64,000 nucleotides of DNA, from positions 112,737,319-112,801,318 of the forward strand of contig CP136066.1 of assembly GCA_032622095.1 (NCBI GenBank). The letters run 5' to 3'. This DNA is from Siphonodentalium dalli (taxonomy: Eukaryota > Mollusca > Scaphopoda > Gadilida > Siphonodentaliidae). The position numbers and the translations under genes are program-made. Positions 1 to 12,534 of this stretch are shown here, one piece after another (position 1 is the first letter of the stretch; the number at the start of each line of letters is the position of its first letter). The notes beneath the pieces are model-generated. The model was not told the origin of the DNA. It worked only from the letters and a program-made list of their open reading frames with translations, and made no database searches.

Positions 1-1254
1 CCAAGACGGTATTGTGTAGGTTTTACTAGAATTATATTTAGAAAAGACTCAACCATTATTTTTCCACTGCCCTTATCACAATATATTCATTTGGCAGTAT
101 TCAGTAGTGGTGATGCTAATACATTTGGTATGATATTCAGGTGGAGCAAAGCGATCTGAACGAATCGAGGATAAGCCACAATGTGTAGAAAACATTAAAA
201 AACATGTATATTGTGAAATATTTTAATAATGGGTGCTGGTTTTTACAAACTGGCCATAATTGAGATGACTATTCCTGTTGTTTACCAAACATCAGCGTAC
301 ACAATAAAATTTTGAAGTATATATGTTCTTGAATGTTGCATACAGACACTGACTTTTGCACAAATTGCTCGGGTTAGCCAAACAATGCAAAAATAACCAA
401 CTTTAGGTAAAATGATGGTACTTGACAGAATTGCTTTGACCTACAAACATATCAATACAGCAGTACCCATCAGCATAATATAAAATTAGCAGGACGACTT
501 AACCTGAGGTGGTATTGAAAATGAAAATATCTTTAAAATGGTAAGTTATGAGGGCTATTAGCTATTATGAAGAATTATGTTAGTGAAATTATAGACCCTC
601 ATCTTCTCCAACCTGCAAGTGATGCAACTATCATGGCCAATCAAAACTAATGTGGGACTGACAAAGGCTCATTCTACTATTGATTGAATAGTGATCATTC
701 CATCATTTCCTAAAACTTTTTGTGAGATGAGGTGTCCTTTTGTAAGAATTGATTACTTCGGAAATATATACTCGTATACATGTATATGGTCATCTCCCAT
801 CTGATTACAACATGTTTTTACTATGCCCAGGTGCAATACCCATTTTAGGATCGCAACACGTGGCTGCTGCATGAAGCAAACAGCTGGTTATTCCATTTAG
901 TAAAAGTGTTTAGCATGTTTCATATCTTGGTCACTTAAATCAGATCAGCTGTTAAATGTTGATAACAAATTTTGAAAACCTGTTTTGTTCAATCTGTACA
1001 TTTCTGTTGATTAGAGCACAATTGTTACCTGATTTTTTACCTGAGTTTCCAAGGCATGTTCAGTCATGAAGAGCTCACGTTGTGTGTCGGGATCAACACA
1101 TCCTCAGCAGCAATTTCCAGCTAATCCCATTGTGTGTGGTCAATTGTGCTCTTAAGTCGATCAGAGAATTCGGATAGTTCTTTAAAAAGTGTCATACATA
1201 TGCTGTGGCCTTGGTGGTATTGTATACTTGTGGTGCGTAACATGCTGAAATCGT
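1..1254. other. No recognisable gene
   Basis: AT-rich sequence with stops in all frames. I see no conserved coding frame, RNA gene or clear repeat here. Confidence 0.5.
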
Positions 1255-1906
1255 TTTTTGGCAATTATCTTAAAAACCATTGACTTTTGGATATGAAAAT
1301 GTATTACTGACCCCCATAATGTGGATTTTCAGGGTCAAGAGCTCCTTGGAGGTCAATCCCATCCGATAATGGTACAGAAAATATACCTATATGTGGCACC
1401 GATGGATATAGATCAATAAAATTGTGTTTATATATGTCATTCCATTTATAACCATTTTGGCAGCCATCTCACATCAAAGGCCATGACATCTAGATAACAA
1501 AAGATGAACTACATTCAAATTATATCACCAGGTAACCTTTTTGTAGGAGTTTTAGGTTACTGATCAAATACCGTATAATTGATGATTTCCTCAACATCTT
1601 TGTTATTGGGGAAAATGTCTGTTTTTCATTCTACGACCAATATATTCCATCCAAAAACCTTATTTTCAGGGTCAAGAGCTCCTTGGAGGTCAATCTCATC
1701 CAATAATGGTACAGAAATTATACCTATATGTGGCACCGATGGATATAGATCAATAAAATTTGAATTGGGGGCTCAGCTTTGAGATAAAAGTGCTGAACCC
1801 CAAAATTGGGCCCTTAAAAATGGATTTTTGTTTGTTTTTGGCAATTATCTTAAAAACCATTGACTTTTGGATATGAAAATGTATTACTGACCCCCCATAA
1901 TGTGGC
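1255..1906. repeat. Two duplicated blocks in shuffled order
   Basis: Block A (GGCAATTATCTTAAAAACCA and on to CCCATAATGTGG) occurs at 1255-1325 and 1835-1906. Block B (TTTTCAGGGTCAAGAGCTCC and on to GATCAATAAAATT) occurs at 1326-1423 and 1663-1760 with only a few differences. The order A-B then B-A suggests rearrangement of a repeat. Confidence 0.8.
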
Positions 1907-3857
1907 CATTCTGCACATTTTGAGTGGTCACACGACCCCCTTTGACCAACGGTTCTGGAGATATAGTCACGGCTGATGGTAGTACTTCGCGCAAAAAGGG
2001 GCGTGGCCATTTGACCCATTTCGCCCTCAATGGGAAATGTGTCACCAACCTAATATTGTTCGTGTACCTTCAATTAGTGGATTCGTGAAGAGTTTTGCTC
2101 TGGACATAAAAGTGCATACGAAACCCCCTCAGCTACTAGAGTATATGCTATTTGTGGCAGCGAATAATCATTTTTTGCAGCAAGGTATTTTATCATGCTA
2201 AGCTGTATATATCACCCTAACTAATGCGCCCATTTATTACAAACAGTAGTACTAGTACTTATGCTACGTACCTTACAATATTGTTATATTCTGGTGGAGG
2301 GTCGTCGGATTTTCGTATCCAGATAGCCAATAACGTACTATCTTCATTGACAGTAGGTTCAGCCTGCAATGAATAGTTTGCTTCACATAAGCAAGTGTCT
2401 ATTTGTTGCATGTTACTCTCCACACATAATTAAGGCACATATTTACGCAGACCTGACAGTGTAATAACACATTCAATCTTCTGGGAGTGGGGATAGAGCT
2501 AAAAGTTATTACCAATTTGAAGACGAACATATTTAAGTACTCAGGGTTGCAGGCCAATTATTACAAATCATGTTTTGCTTTTTATAATGATACTAGTGTA
2601 TCAAATAACACATTTGGAACAAGATGTCACACGAAAGACACTATCTTGTTTGATTTTGAACTTTGTATTCATTTATATCATATAGATTTGAAGTTTTAGA
2701 GGGACAGAAATAATTGTCTTGTGAAGTTTTCAACAACAAAATGACGTTCTTTTGATTTTATATGTCCCTTTTAAATATAAATTTTGATTCTCAACATCTG
2801 TTCAGCAAAAAAAAGTGAAAGATTATGTTAAATTAATAGGTTTTGTATCTTTCTGACTGGATGTCAGGAGCCCTGAATACATCTTTAAAATATCACAATC
2901 TTTCAAAACTGTCACCATGATATACTGAAATATCAAGCTAAGAGTCACCGTGATATACTGAAATATCAAGCGAAGGAGCATTGACCAGTAGGAATGCTAA
3001 TGTACCAGTATATCCCTCAATATTGCAAATTTACTAGTATAACAGCTATCCCTACAATATTATCTTGCATCAAACTCCTATCAACCCTGTTAATTTTCAG
3101 GTACCGGTAAGTAATCATCATCTAATTAGGTGGATTGGGGGCAATACATTTTCAGCAGAGGTTTAGACTAGTTGAGACTAATGCATTCAACAGTGTTTTG
3201 TTCGATGAATGCCTCTACTTATTATAAATATACTACTTAACAGGAATTTTCAGTAAAAAAAAGTCCCATGTTGTGAATAAAATGGGTCAGGCGAGAACAT
3301 TGATCTGTCATCCAAATAAGTTGAACGAATAGCCCATTCTACATATGCATAATTGCAATGGAATGTTCTAGTACTATGAACTTGTTCAATACTTTTGCAA
3401 GCTTTGTTGAAGTTGAAAGAGACTTCTCAGTCAATGTCTTCTTCAAACTACACAGTTCTATCAAGGCTAATTTTCCGACAGATTAAGGCTGCTTTGTGAG
3501 TGATTACTAAAATGAAAGTAAAACACTATTTCAATGTTGGCAATACATGTAATGTCAAGTAAAGAATGTTTAGCATTGATTGAAGGTTCATCTGGGGTGC
3601 CTATTGTGATAATATTGATACAACAATATAAATATATTTTGGGCTGAGTAACGGTGTGGGTTTTCACACCATGGTGACGATTAATTGAAATACCGCACAG
3701 CCCTAAGTGGGGATATAATTTAAATTTTGAAATAAGAGGTTGCACCTTGGGTGCTGGCATAACATTAAAAATTAAATTAAAATAAACAAAGGATAATATT
3801 CTAAAAGGGAAATTGAAACATAACCAACACTTCATTGAAAGTGTTGTGGCAGTAAAT
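1907..3857. other. No recognisable gene
   Basis: AT-rich sequence. A short direct duplication of TGATATACTGAAATATCAAG lies at 2920-2975. The open frames are short and unlike any protein I know. Confidence 0.5.
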
Positions 3858-4235
3858 ATCCATACCAAATTTCATACTGATCCAAAAACTCTTGGTGGAC
3901 ATTACTTTAGAATGGAAAATGCAGACATCATCTCCTGATGGTGAACCTCCACACTAAATTTCATTGAGATCCGATAACCCGTGGCTGGGATACTCAGACG
4001 AACAGGCAAAACTATTATTTACTGATAAACAAAGAAAGATAACTCTAGAATGGAAAATATAGACAACAACATTGAGATATCTGCGTACAAAAAAAACAAG
4101 ATTTCCCAATAAAAAAAGAAGGATAACACGAGAATGGGAACAACATCATTGGCCCATCTTTGGAAGCAAAGCAGTCATGATGGCGAACCTCCATACCAAA
4201 TTTCATTCAGATACGATAAACCATGGCTGAGATAT
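3858..4235. repeat. Degenerate direct repeats ('CCATACCAAATTTCAT' type)
   Basis: Variants of a phrase meaning 'GTGAACCTCC..ACCAAATTTCAT..AGATCCGATAA' recur near 3862, 3940 and 4187, with 'AGAATGGAAAA' between them. These are diverged copies of one non-coding repeat. Confidence 0.6.
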
Positions 4236-4391
4236 TTGCAATAAGGTATATTATTCATTATCTTTAAAGGTATTAAGATGATAATAACTCTTACTTCATG
4301 AAGATTTTTAACAAGGTCATCAAGCTGTATCTTCTTTTTTCTCGCTGAAATGGAAATAGATCAAGATGAGAAATTAAAAAGGCACCATTAA

Positions 4392-4615
4392 ACCTTCCAT
4401 GATTGGAGCCACCTGAAATTTTGCGAAAACCCTGTGCCAATGCATTCTCTTATATATGCGAGTCTCCTATAAGGAGCCTCACATATATAAGAGAATACAT
4501 TGGCCAAACAATATTTACCTTTACAGTGCAAGCCAGTGCATTATCGCATATATAATATAATGCACTGGCACAGGGTCTTTAATGCTGAACCAGTGCAACT
4601 CCCACTGTGAAAGGG
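4392..4615. mobile_element. piggyBac-like MITE with internal hairpins, TTAA flanks
   Basis: The 224-bp element is bounded by TTAA at 4388-4391 and 4616-4619. Its ends are inverted (ACCTTCCATG at one end, CCCTTTCACA read inward at the other), and CCCTGTGCCA recurs inverted inside. Two internal foldbacks use the word ATGCATTCTCTTATATATGC. TTAA target duplication and a CCYTT start are typical of piggyBac-type elements; no transposase is present. Confidence 0.65.
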
Positions 4616-4847
4616 TTAAAGGTTAAAGATGAGTATTTGTCTAACTTGGATCTAATGAAGTGAAGTGGCACTCAATTGAAGATAGTGTCCCTGTTTGAGA
4701 CTGAAAGCCTGAAATGCTTGCATGGAATGTCACCACAGTTGATGGTAACATGCGTGTTCCAGTGCAATTATTGCCCCATATATTGAAACATAATGTTTAT
4801 TGTGTGCAATACCAGTAGTGAATCATTAATTTATACTAGAGTGTAGA

Positions 4848-4942
4848 CAGGGCCTGACCCAGCCCGTTTTCGACGCCGGTATACCGGGTTTGGGGACATT
4901 GAGTTTGGGCGCCCAAACAAATTGAAGGCAAACAAAAAAAAT

Positions 4943-4975
<33 letters not shown>

Positions 4976-5921
4976 TTTATTTAAATTCAGGTCCCAATTC
5001 ATATTATAACAAGATACACAGAATTTATGTATTTATATATATTGACATAAGACATTTAAGTTTACAAAAAGATTTAAGTTTAGCAGTTGGAATCATACTG
5101 TAAAGTATGTTTGGTTCTATCTAGCTTTCATCTGTGAAAACTTCAAATAGTTCAGGTTTGTTATCATTCAGCCTTCAGACTTTAGTATTTCAATCAAATT
5201 AAAGCTAAATTACACAATACAGTATAGGAACAGTGACAATTTGATCAAATCAACCTGGTTATCAGGTGGGATCTCATAATACCAAATGAATAATTAACGT
5301 AGAGATTAGTTCTAATTACTAGGGCCCTAACATATACCGGTATATCAATTGGAAACAAATAGAACAACACAACATAATTTTGAGAGTGTTTAACTACAAA
5401 CCTAGAATAAGAAATAATGACAAATGTTGCAGGACTGTTCATTCTATCTTTTTCATCTCAGTCATACAGTGGCTCATATTATACATTATTAGATTATATT
5501 ATGCATTATTATGATCATATATTAATCTGTTATCATTATGTGTGTTTGTTTAATTCTGTTAAAAACAATGTTATCTTGTAAGTTGAAATAAATATGTTGG
5601 TTCATTGTGTCTTTTCTTTTGTGTATAAATATAAATTGAATTCATGTATTAAATGAATTTTGTTTTCTAGCTTAAGTGACTCTGGTCATATTAATAGCTA
5701 CTGAAAGTATAAAATTCTCTTTGGTTAAAAAATGAAAATCATCCTTCAGATATGCCCAAGATCACTCTCAGAGCATTGAAATTTCAAGAAATTTTCCGGG
5801 GGAGGCCCCCCGGACAGTCCCAATGAGTGGGGCCACCCCTCTCATACTCTCCCCTTCGGCAGTCGGCGACGACCTTCGATCATCGGGAGGTGTCCCCAAA
5901 TAAAACCTGGATCAGGCCCTG
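4848..5921. mobile_element. Non-autonomous hAT-like element
   Basis: It starts CAGGGCCTGACCCAG and ends CTGGATCAGGCCCTG, imperfect inverted ends of the CAGGG type seen in hAT elements. GTAGA directly flanks both ends (4843-4847 and 5922-5926), a possible 5-bp target duplication. The interior holds a 25-nt A run near 4952 and a GC-rich block at 5795-5900. No transposase frame was seen. Confidence 0.6.
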
Positions 5922-6864
5922 GTAGAGTACATGTATGTAGAATTTTGTCCTCAAGCTAAAATGAATTGAAACCCTTGATTTGATGAAATGGTGAATGAAT
6001 ATTTTATTTTACTATCAAGAGCAATGCTGGGTAGAAGATTGGTGGTATTATACTTTTGCCGATGGAGAATAAAACATCTTGTTGCAAAAAAACTTAAGGA
6101 CATGTTCGGGTGTGTGAAATTGATAAGTTAGTACCCGGGCGCTATGCCAACCCTGGCGCTATGCCAACCTGGGGAATGTAGTATTCTACTAACATCGCAG
6201 AAATTTTCAAAGAAATCGACCATACCACTCCATAGAAAACATCATCTGAAATACGCTCAATTCTAAATATTTACATCTCGATTCAGGACACAACTATCGG
6301 CGATTTATTATAAGCTAACACAAATGATTTCGCCAACGAGAGTCTTTGCATCTAATTAATATATAAATATATAATAATGATGGCGTGTGTTTTCAATTTG
6401 GGTCAATATTCGTAAAAAAAATAACTACTTTGAGCAAGATTATTCTCAATTTCTATTTGATCACCCTAACGGAGTGTTTCACATCACTTTATCTCTATTC
6501 TAATTTGCTTTATATTGACCCAATATCGAGTCTGTAGGAATTTAATATCAGGATACTTTTTTAGCAAGGTTTGGGAAATTCTCACAGAAATATGCATGTT
6601 ATGATATAGTGGACAGAATTTCTTAAAAAATTCTTTCAATATTTTTACACAAATGAGAAAGATGACAAAACTTCTATTTAAAACAAAATGTATTCCTTGA
6701 TATGTATAAAGTTTAAAAGCATGTGATATTTATATCTATATTTACGGATGTCTGTCTGTGTTCTAAAGAAATTAACAGGGGCTATCTATATAGCTCCAAT
6801 GGGGTCTAACAGATGTAACTTTTTTATTAGGAAGATAATGGTGCATTTAAAATTTTCTAAATTG

Positions 6865-7600
6865 ACAGTGTTGGTGTCATGGACAGAAAAAAGGGGTGGA
6901 GCAACAAAATTTATCACCTGTTTTGTCGCCGATTTCCAACAAACTTGTATATATCTCCATGATATGTTAAGTCTAATGGTGTGGGTTAAAGATGTCAAAA
7001 GTGGCAACATTCGTGACAGGAAAAGGGGAGGGGATCGAGGGGCACCAAAATTTATAAATATATTTTAGTGCAGATTTCCAACAAATTGATACATATTCTT
7101 CTCCATGATATGTGGAATTTAATTGTTTAAACGTGTATAGACATTACATTGGTGCTGTTTGGGTCAGGGATGGGGAGGAGCACTAAATTTGATCAGTATG
7201 TGTTTAGTTGTGATATCCACCAAACTTAGTCATCTCCATGATATGAGGATACTAATTGTGCTCTTTAAAGATATCAAAAGTGACAACCTCGATTCAGAGA
7301 TGGGGGAGGAGTGGGGCACCAAAATTGACAAATTAATTTTAGCGCAGATTTCCACCACATATTCTTATCTATGATACACGGAATCTAATCATGTGGTTTA
7401 AAGACACCACATTGCTGCCGTTTGCATGTGGGTCAGGGATCTGGAAGGGCACTACATTTGATGATTGATCAGAATGTGTTTAGTCACTGATGTCCACAAA
7501 ACTTAGATATAGTCATCGCCATGATCTGAGGAGTCTAAGTTGCGCCACTGGAGTCAGGGATGGGGAGAGGAGGGGCACCAAAAAAAATAGTTTTTTTTAA
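6865..7600 (+). repeat. Diverged tandem repeat, about 140-nt period
   Basis: About five diverged units contain, in order, a GGGGAGG/GGGGCACCAAAATTT block, TTTCCAACAAACTT, CTCCATGATATG and GGTTTAAAGA. The short open frames here come from the repeat. Confidence 0.65.
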
Positions 7601-8577
7601 ATCTTGAGATAAACCTGTGAGACTGAGACTGTTAGTGAGTGGGTAATTGCTTCGCATATTAGCGGTGTTATGAAAACAGTGTCAAACCTAGTGACCCATT
7701 TTCAACTAACTGGAAGCTTGAACAGTTGGTTAAAACAGTTAACCATACGATGAGCATCTTAGAGCATATACAGCACGCATTCCGCTTAGATTATCGTGAT
7801 TTCTGTTGTGTGAATATTTATGCGAATCGATTCGCATCGAAATATAAGCCTGCTGTTGCATGGACCTACTCCAGTGCACTAGCTTCAGCCATCATTCATA
7901 AAGGAAACTTAGATTATTGCCTTGACATGTAGCATCTTCCTGGATGTATGACACTATCCTTTGTGTGGAGTCAGTTTTAGGGTTTTCGTGACACATGTAC
8001 CAGTATTCTCCGTACAATTAACATGATCAACAGTCCAGCATCTGATGTCTTGACATGATCCAGCAGTGGAGAGGTTAAAGACACAGTGGTTTTTTAAGTC
8101 CATTCCGTTTGGAATCAATGGATGTCTGTCATACATGGATTAGGCCTAACATGTGTCTAATTATTGTCTAAATGCTGCTAACTCGTAACAATAATGACTT
8201 ACATGGTCTTCTTAGTTCTCTTAGAGCATTGGGCGAATTAATGTCCCACAAGACATCCTGGTTTTCATCAAAATGCTGAGAAAGTATCAACTCATCTTTA
8301 TTCACAGGTTTTTTGGGTGTCTTAGTTTTTTCTTTCTTCAGTTCTAAAAAATAAAACATGTGTTCATTCAACATTGTAATTTGCTTAGTAACTTAAGATG
8401 TATAACAGATATATGAGATATGACGACCTGTGTACCATGTTATCTCCCCCTGGATATCTTATCCCCTCCCATGACAAACTAGAGATGGGCTTGTACCAGA
8501 TGGGACTAAGTAATACCCCCCATATTCAAAATTTTATTTGAGTGAAGTAGCCATTACCATATATTGGGCACTGAAAT

Positions 8578-9120
8578 TATGTCAACAGGTATCCCTAACC
8601 CTAAACCCCTTAACCCTTTACCCAACAGAAGGGCCCTGTGCCAATGCATTCTCTTATATATGCGAGTCGACCATAGGTCGCCTCGCATATATAAGAGAAT
8701 GCATTGGCTTAATACATTAAAAATTATAAAATTGTTAAAGAATGTAAGAAAAAATGGTAAAAAGTGTTAAAAAAAGATTTTTTTTAGGCCAATGCATTCT
8801 CTTATATATGCGAGGCGACCTATGGTCGACTCGCATATATAAGAGAATGCATTGGCACAGGGCATAACTGTAACTATCACAATGTGGTCAAGGAGCCGGG
8901 TCCAATGATATCCATATATGTATGGTTCTATTGAGACAGACCGAAGATATTTTAGGCTGTTGAAGCTTTATTTGGCCGGTTTTGGCCGGTTTGTTGGGTA
9001 AAGGATTAACCCTAACCCCTAACCCTAATCATAACTCCACAAAAAAAAGTCAACAGGTATCCCTAACCCAAAACCCCCTAACCCCTAACCCTAATCATAA
9101 CTCCACAAAAAAAAGTCAGA
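8578..9120. repeat. Telomere-like CCCTAA motifs and a duplicated phrase
   Basis: AACCCTAA/CCCCTAACCC motifs cluster at 8592-8620, 9008-9028 and 9060-9090. The phrase GTCAACAGGTATCCCTAACC occurs at 8581 and 9049, and CCCTAATCATAACTCCACA occurs twice around 9023 and 9085. These could be an interstitial telomere-like tract or a transposon piece that happens to contain the motif. Confidence 0.5.
8633..8863. mobile_element. Foldback element with perfect 76-bp inverted ends, each itself a hairpin
   Basis: Bases 8633-8708 and 8788-8863 are exact reverse complements over 76 nt. Each arm is also a near-perfect hairpin: CCAATGCATTCTCTTATATA, TGCGAG, a centre around ACCATAGGT, then the reverse. The 79-bp spacer is AT-rich with no ORF. 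The words are those of the TTAA MITEs at 4.4, 26.3 and 30.4 kb, and CCCTGTG marks both outer ends. The identity of the arms implies recent origin or ongoing arm conversion. Confidence 0.85.
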
Positions 9121-9627
9121 CAGACATCATAATCGCAGGTGCACAGGTTCCCATGGTACTAAATATCAGTGCCAAGATTAAAAAACATTGACCTAAAAAT
9201 ATAGAAATAAAAGCTTGGAAAAAATTATGCATGTTGCAAAAAAATATATAAGTCGAAAAAGGGAAATAACCCCACCAAAAAATTATGGACAGTCGTCATA
9301 ATCGCAGGTGCACAGGTTCCCATGGTGGTTGATATCTGTGCCAAGTTTCACGGAAATTGATCAAAAAACGACTGAGAAAAACTCCGGACAAATTTGTGTC
9401 AAATTTACTATATTAACATGCGGTTATAGAATTTGTTTTTTCGCTCGCGTAAACCACGTGTACCGGCGGGCTACAGTGAAATATAACGAAACCTAAAATG
9501 AAATATCGTATTTCACTGTGGCTTCTAAGAGATACATACCAAGATCTACATTTCGGTAAATTTCCGCTGTTCTATAGCATATAGTAAAATATCTTATGTT
9601 ATCTTGTCATTATTATTATTAGTTTTA

Positions 9628-10461
9628 TCTACTATATATTTTGAGGACTACATATATATACGTATGTATATATATAGTCGCTATAGACTCGAAAACGGAT
9701 GGACAGATTGAGCTCAAACTTCTTATCTAAGGGTAAAAATCCACGGGAATGGTCATCGCGGCGTTTTGGAGAAGCTCTGAGCACTCATTCTCCACTCCCA
9801 ATCATCAAAACACTGCAGGGGTTATGGCAGTCACGCTCTTTATATTGACCAAATTTGGGTGTTGTTAACCGAGTAACGCTCTTTATTGTCATCGGCGTTG
9901 CTAAACGGTCACCTATGCGTACGAATGTGGATGAAAATATGGATGCAAAACGCACCGGAACCGGAATGCATTTATCTTGATTAAAAAGGCAGAATTAACT
10001 CATTGGAAAACAACAAATGCGTGTCGTGGGATTCTTATGTCTGTCGTTCCTAATAACGGGGGAGATTTTCATCGAATCATTCCTCTTTTAGGGACGGGGG
10101 AGAATTTCATCGGGTCAGTTTTTCCGCCCTAGGGACGGGTACCATCATTTCTCTTGATTAAAAAGGCAGAATTAACTCATAGAAAAACAAAAAATTAAAT
10201 TAAAACAAAAAATGCGTGTTGTGTGATTCTTATGTCCGTCGTTCCTAGGAAGGGGGAGATTTTCATCGGGTCAGTTTTTCCGCCCGATGTACCGTAAATC
10301 ATACCTCTTTTAGGGACGGGTACCATCATTTCTCTTGATTAAAAAGGCAGAATTATCTCATTGAAAAACAAAAAATTAAAAAAGGCAGAATTAAAAACAA
10401 AAATAATTTTAAAAATGTCATGTTTCTGACAAACCACGCCAGTGGTGGGCTAACCTGCTAG
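9628..10461 (+). mobile_element. Helitron-like element 1 (non-autonomous)
   Basis: It begins A|TCTACTATATATTTTGAGG and ends in CTAG|T. Before the end, CGCCAGTGGTGGGC forms a short hairpin about 13 nt from CTAG. An interior phrase, GACTCGAAAACGGATGGAC, is shared with the neighbouring copies. It holds three tandem units of about 175 nt (10010-10390). No Rep/helicase frame. Confidence 0.7.
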
Positions 10462-11082
10462 TCTTCTATCTCTCCTATATATTTTGATACAATCTGTATT
10501 CGAGAGATAACCCACATCATCCGGACCTCAATGATATGATCGTGAATGAGTATTGATATACCCCACTAAACTTTGACAAACACCAGTAATGGTGTGTAGA
10601 TAATTTACATATCTCTCCTATATATTTTGATACAATCTATCTAATTTACATATCTCTCTTATATATTTTGATACAATCTATCTGTTTGTCTGTTTGTCAT
10701 TTATACAAATCTACGATTCTCCACCGATCGAGACCAAACTTCCTATCTAGGGGTAAAATCCCACGGACACGGTCGTTGTCGTATTGGCGAGCCCGTGCGG
10801 CGCCTGCTTCGCGCATGCGCAGACGAGATCTCGGAAACGGGTGGAGCTATCGACTTGAAATTTGGTATGTGAATGTATCTTGCCCCGGATACAAATTTTA
10901 TCGGGTCGCCGAGAGCGTGCGATGCCAGCTTCGCGCATGCGCAGACGAGATCTTGGAAACGGGTGGAGCTATCGACTTGAAATTTGGTTTTTGAATAGCC
11001 CGGACAACGTCGGGCTGGGTAGAGCTATCGACTTGAAATTTGGTTTTTGAATAGCCCTGACAACGTCGGGCTCATCGGCTAG
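10462..11082 (+). mobile_element. Helitron-like element 2
   Basis: It starts TCTTCTATCTCTCCTATATA directly after the CTAG of element 1 and ends ATCGGCTAG after the hairpin GCCCTGACAACGTCGGGC. Its start is repeated internally near 10608 and 10650, and GGAGCTATCGACTTGAAATT occurs three times. Confidence 0.65.
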
Positions 11083-11731
11083 TCTATTATATATTTTGGA
11101 AGATCTGTGTGTGTGTTCGCGATGTTCGCATATTAATTTGTCCGTGCGACGTGACCTTGAAATCTGGTCATTTCAAGGTCAAACGCCCGAATATCACGGG
11201 ATTTCGATGAAACTTGGTATGTGGGGGTATTTTCGGCCGAGAAGTGGCTTAGGCCTATTAATTTGCCCGTGCGACGTGACCTTGACCTTGAAATCGGGTC
11301 ATTTCAACTTTTCAAGGTCAAACGCCTGAATATCACGGGATTTCGATGAAACTTGGTATGTGGGGGTACCTTCGTATGGGGAGTCTCATAATCATATTCA
11401 TTTGCCCGTGCGATGTGACCTTGACCTTGAAATCGGGTCAATTCAAGGTCAAATCGCCAATTTTGATGGGATTTCGACGAAATTTTATACACAGGGTTTA
11501 CTTTTGTCCACTGAGTGTTTCGACGGGTCAAATTGTGACCCCGACCTGATCTTGACCTTCAAAATAATCAATTCAAGGTCAAATCGGGTAAAATCGGATG
11601 GATTTCGACGGGCCCGTTTGTCGGGTACTTTTGTCCGGGCAGTGTTTTGGACTGTCAAATCGTGACCCCACTTGACCTTCAAAATGTACAATTCAAGGTC
11701 AAAGCCCGGACGAAGTCGGGTCACCTTCTAG
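11083..11731 (+). mobile_element. Helitron-like element 3
   Basis: It starts TCTATTATATATTTTGGAAG and ends CCCGGACGAAGTCGGG, then TCACCTTCTAG: a short hairpin 11-12 nt from CTAG, the classic Helitron 3' end. The interior is built of repeated GACCTTGAAATCGGGTCA and CAAGGTCAAA words. Confidence 0.7.
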
Positions 11732-12534
11732 TACTATATATTTTGAGACTTCCGTATATATATATGTGTGTGTGTGTGTACTTCATAGAATCGAAAACAC
11801 GTTGACGGATCGAGCTCAAATTTTGTATATAAGTGTAAAATCCCATGGACACCATAATCGGCACTTCGGGGTTAATAGCGTTGATATATAAAGAGTGTTC
11901 GTTTTCCGCAGTGTCTATATAAAGAGCGTCGTTTTCACTATCTACTTATCTGTATGACGGGAGTCTGATTGTAGCCTGTCGCTCGAAATATTATGCAGAG
12001 AGATTTCACGACGGGAAGCATTTGTTTTCAATTCAATGCAATGTTATCGCTCGAAATATTATGCAGAGAGATTTCACAACATTAGGACGGGTACGGCAGA
12101 CTCAAAATATTATGCAGAGAGATTTCCCGACGGGAAGCGTTTGTTTTCAATTCAATGCAATGTTATCGTAGAGAGATTTCACGACGGGAAGTGTTTGTTT
12201 TCAATTCAATGCAATGTTATCGCTCGAAATATTATGCAGAGAGATTTCACGACATTAGGACGGGTACGGGCAGGTTAAAAAAAAAGAAAAACAAAGAATG
12301 CGTTGTCTGCCGTTCATAGGAAGGGGGGATTTCGTCGGGTAAATTTTTCCGCCAGAAACAAAAAATTTAATTAAAACAATTTAAAATTAAACAAATTTAA
12401 TAAATATTAAAAAATTCAGAAAAAAAATATATTAAATTTAAAAAACATTAAATTAATATTAAAAAATAAATAAATAAAAACAAAATAATGTCATGTTTCT
12501 GACCAACCACGCCAGTGGCGGGCTAACCTGCTAG
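11732..12534 (+). mobile_element. Helitron-like element 4
   Basis: It starts TACTATATATTTTGAGACTT directly after the preceding CTAG and ends with the hairpin CGCCAGTGGCGGGC followed by TAACCTGCTAG. A tandem block (11970-12265) repeats AAATATTATGCAGAGAGATT about five times. Confidence 0.7.

Noticed and set aside
5245-5442. Open frame inside the CAGGG-ended element as hAT transposase
   Set aside because: Only 65 codons and no transposase motif.
11096-11724. Overlapping open frames on both strands
   Set aside because: They follow the repeated GACCTTGAAATCGGGTCA words of a Helitron-like element and show no protein signature.
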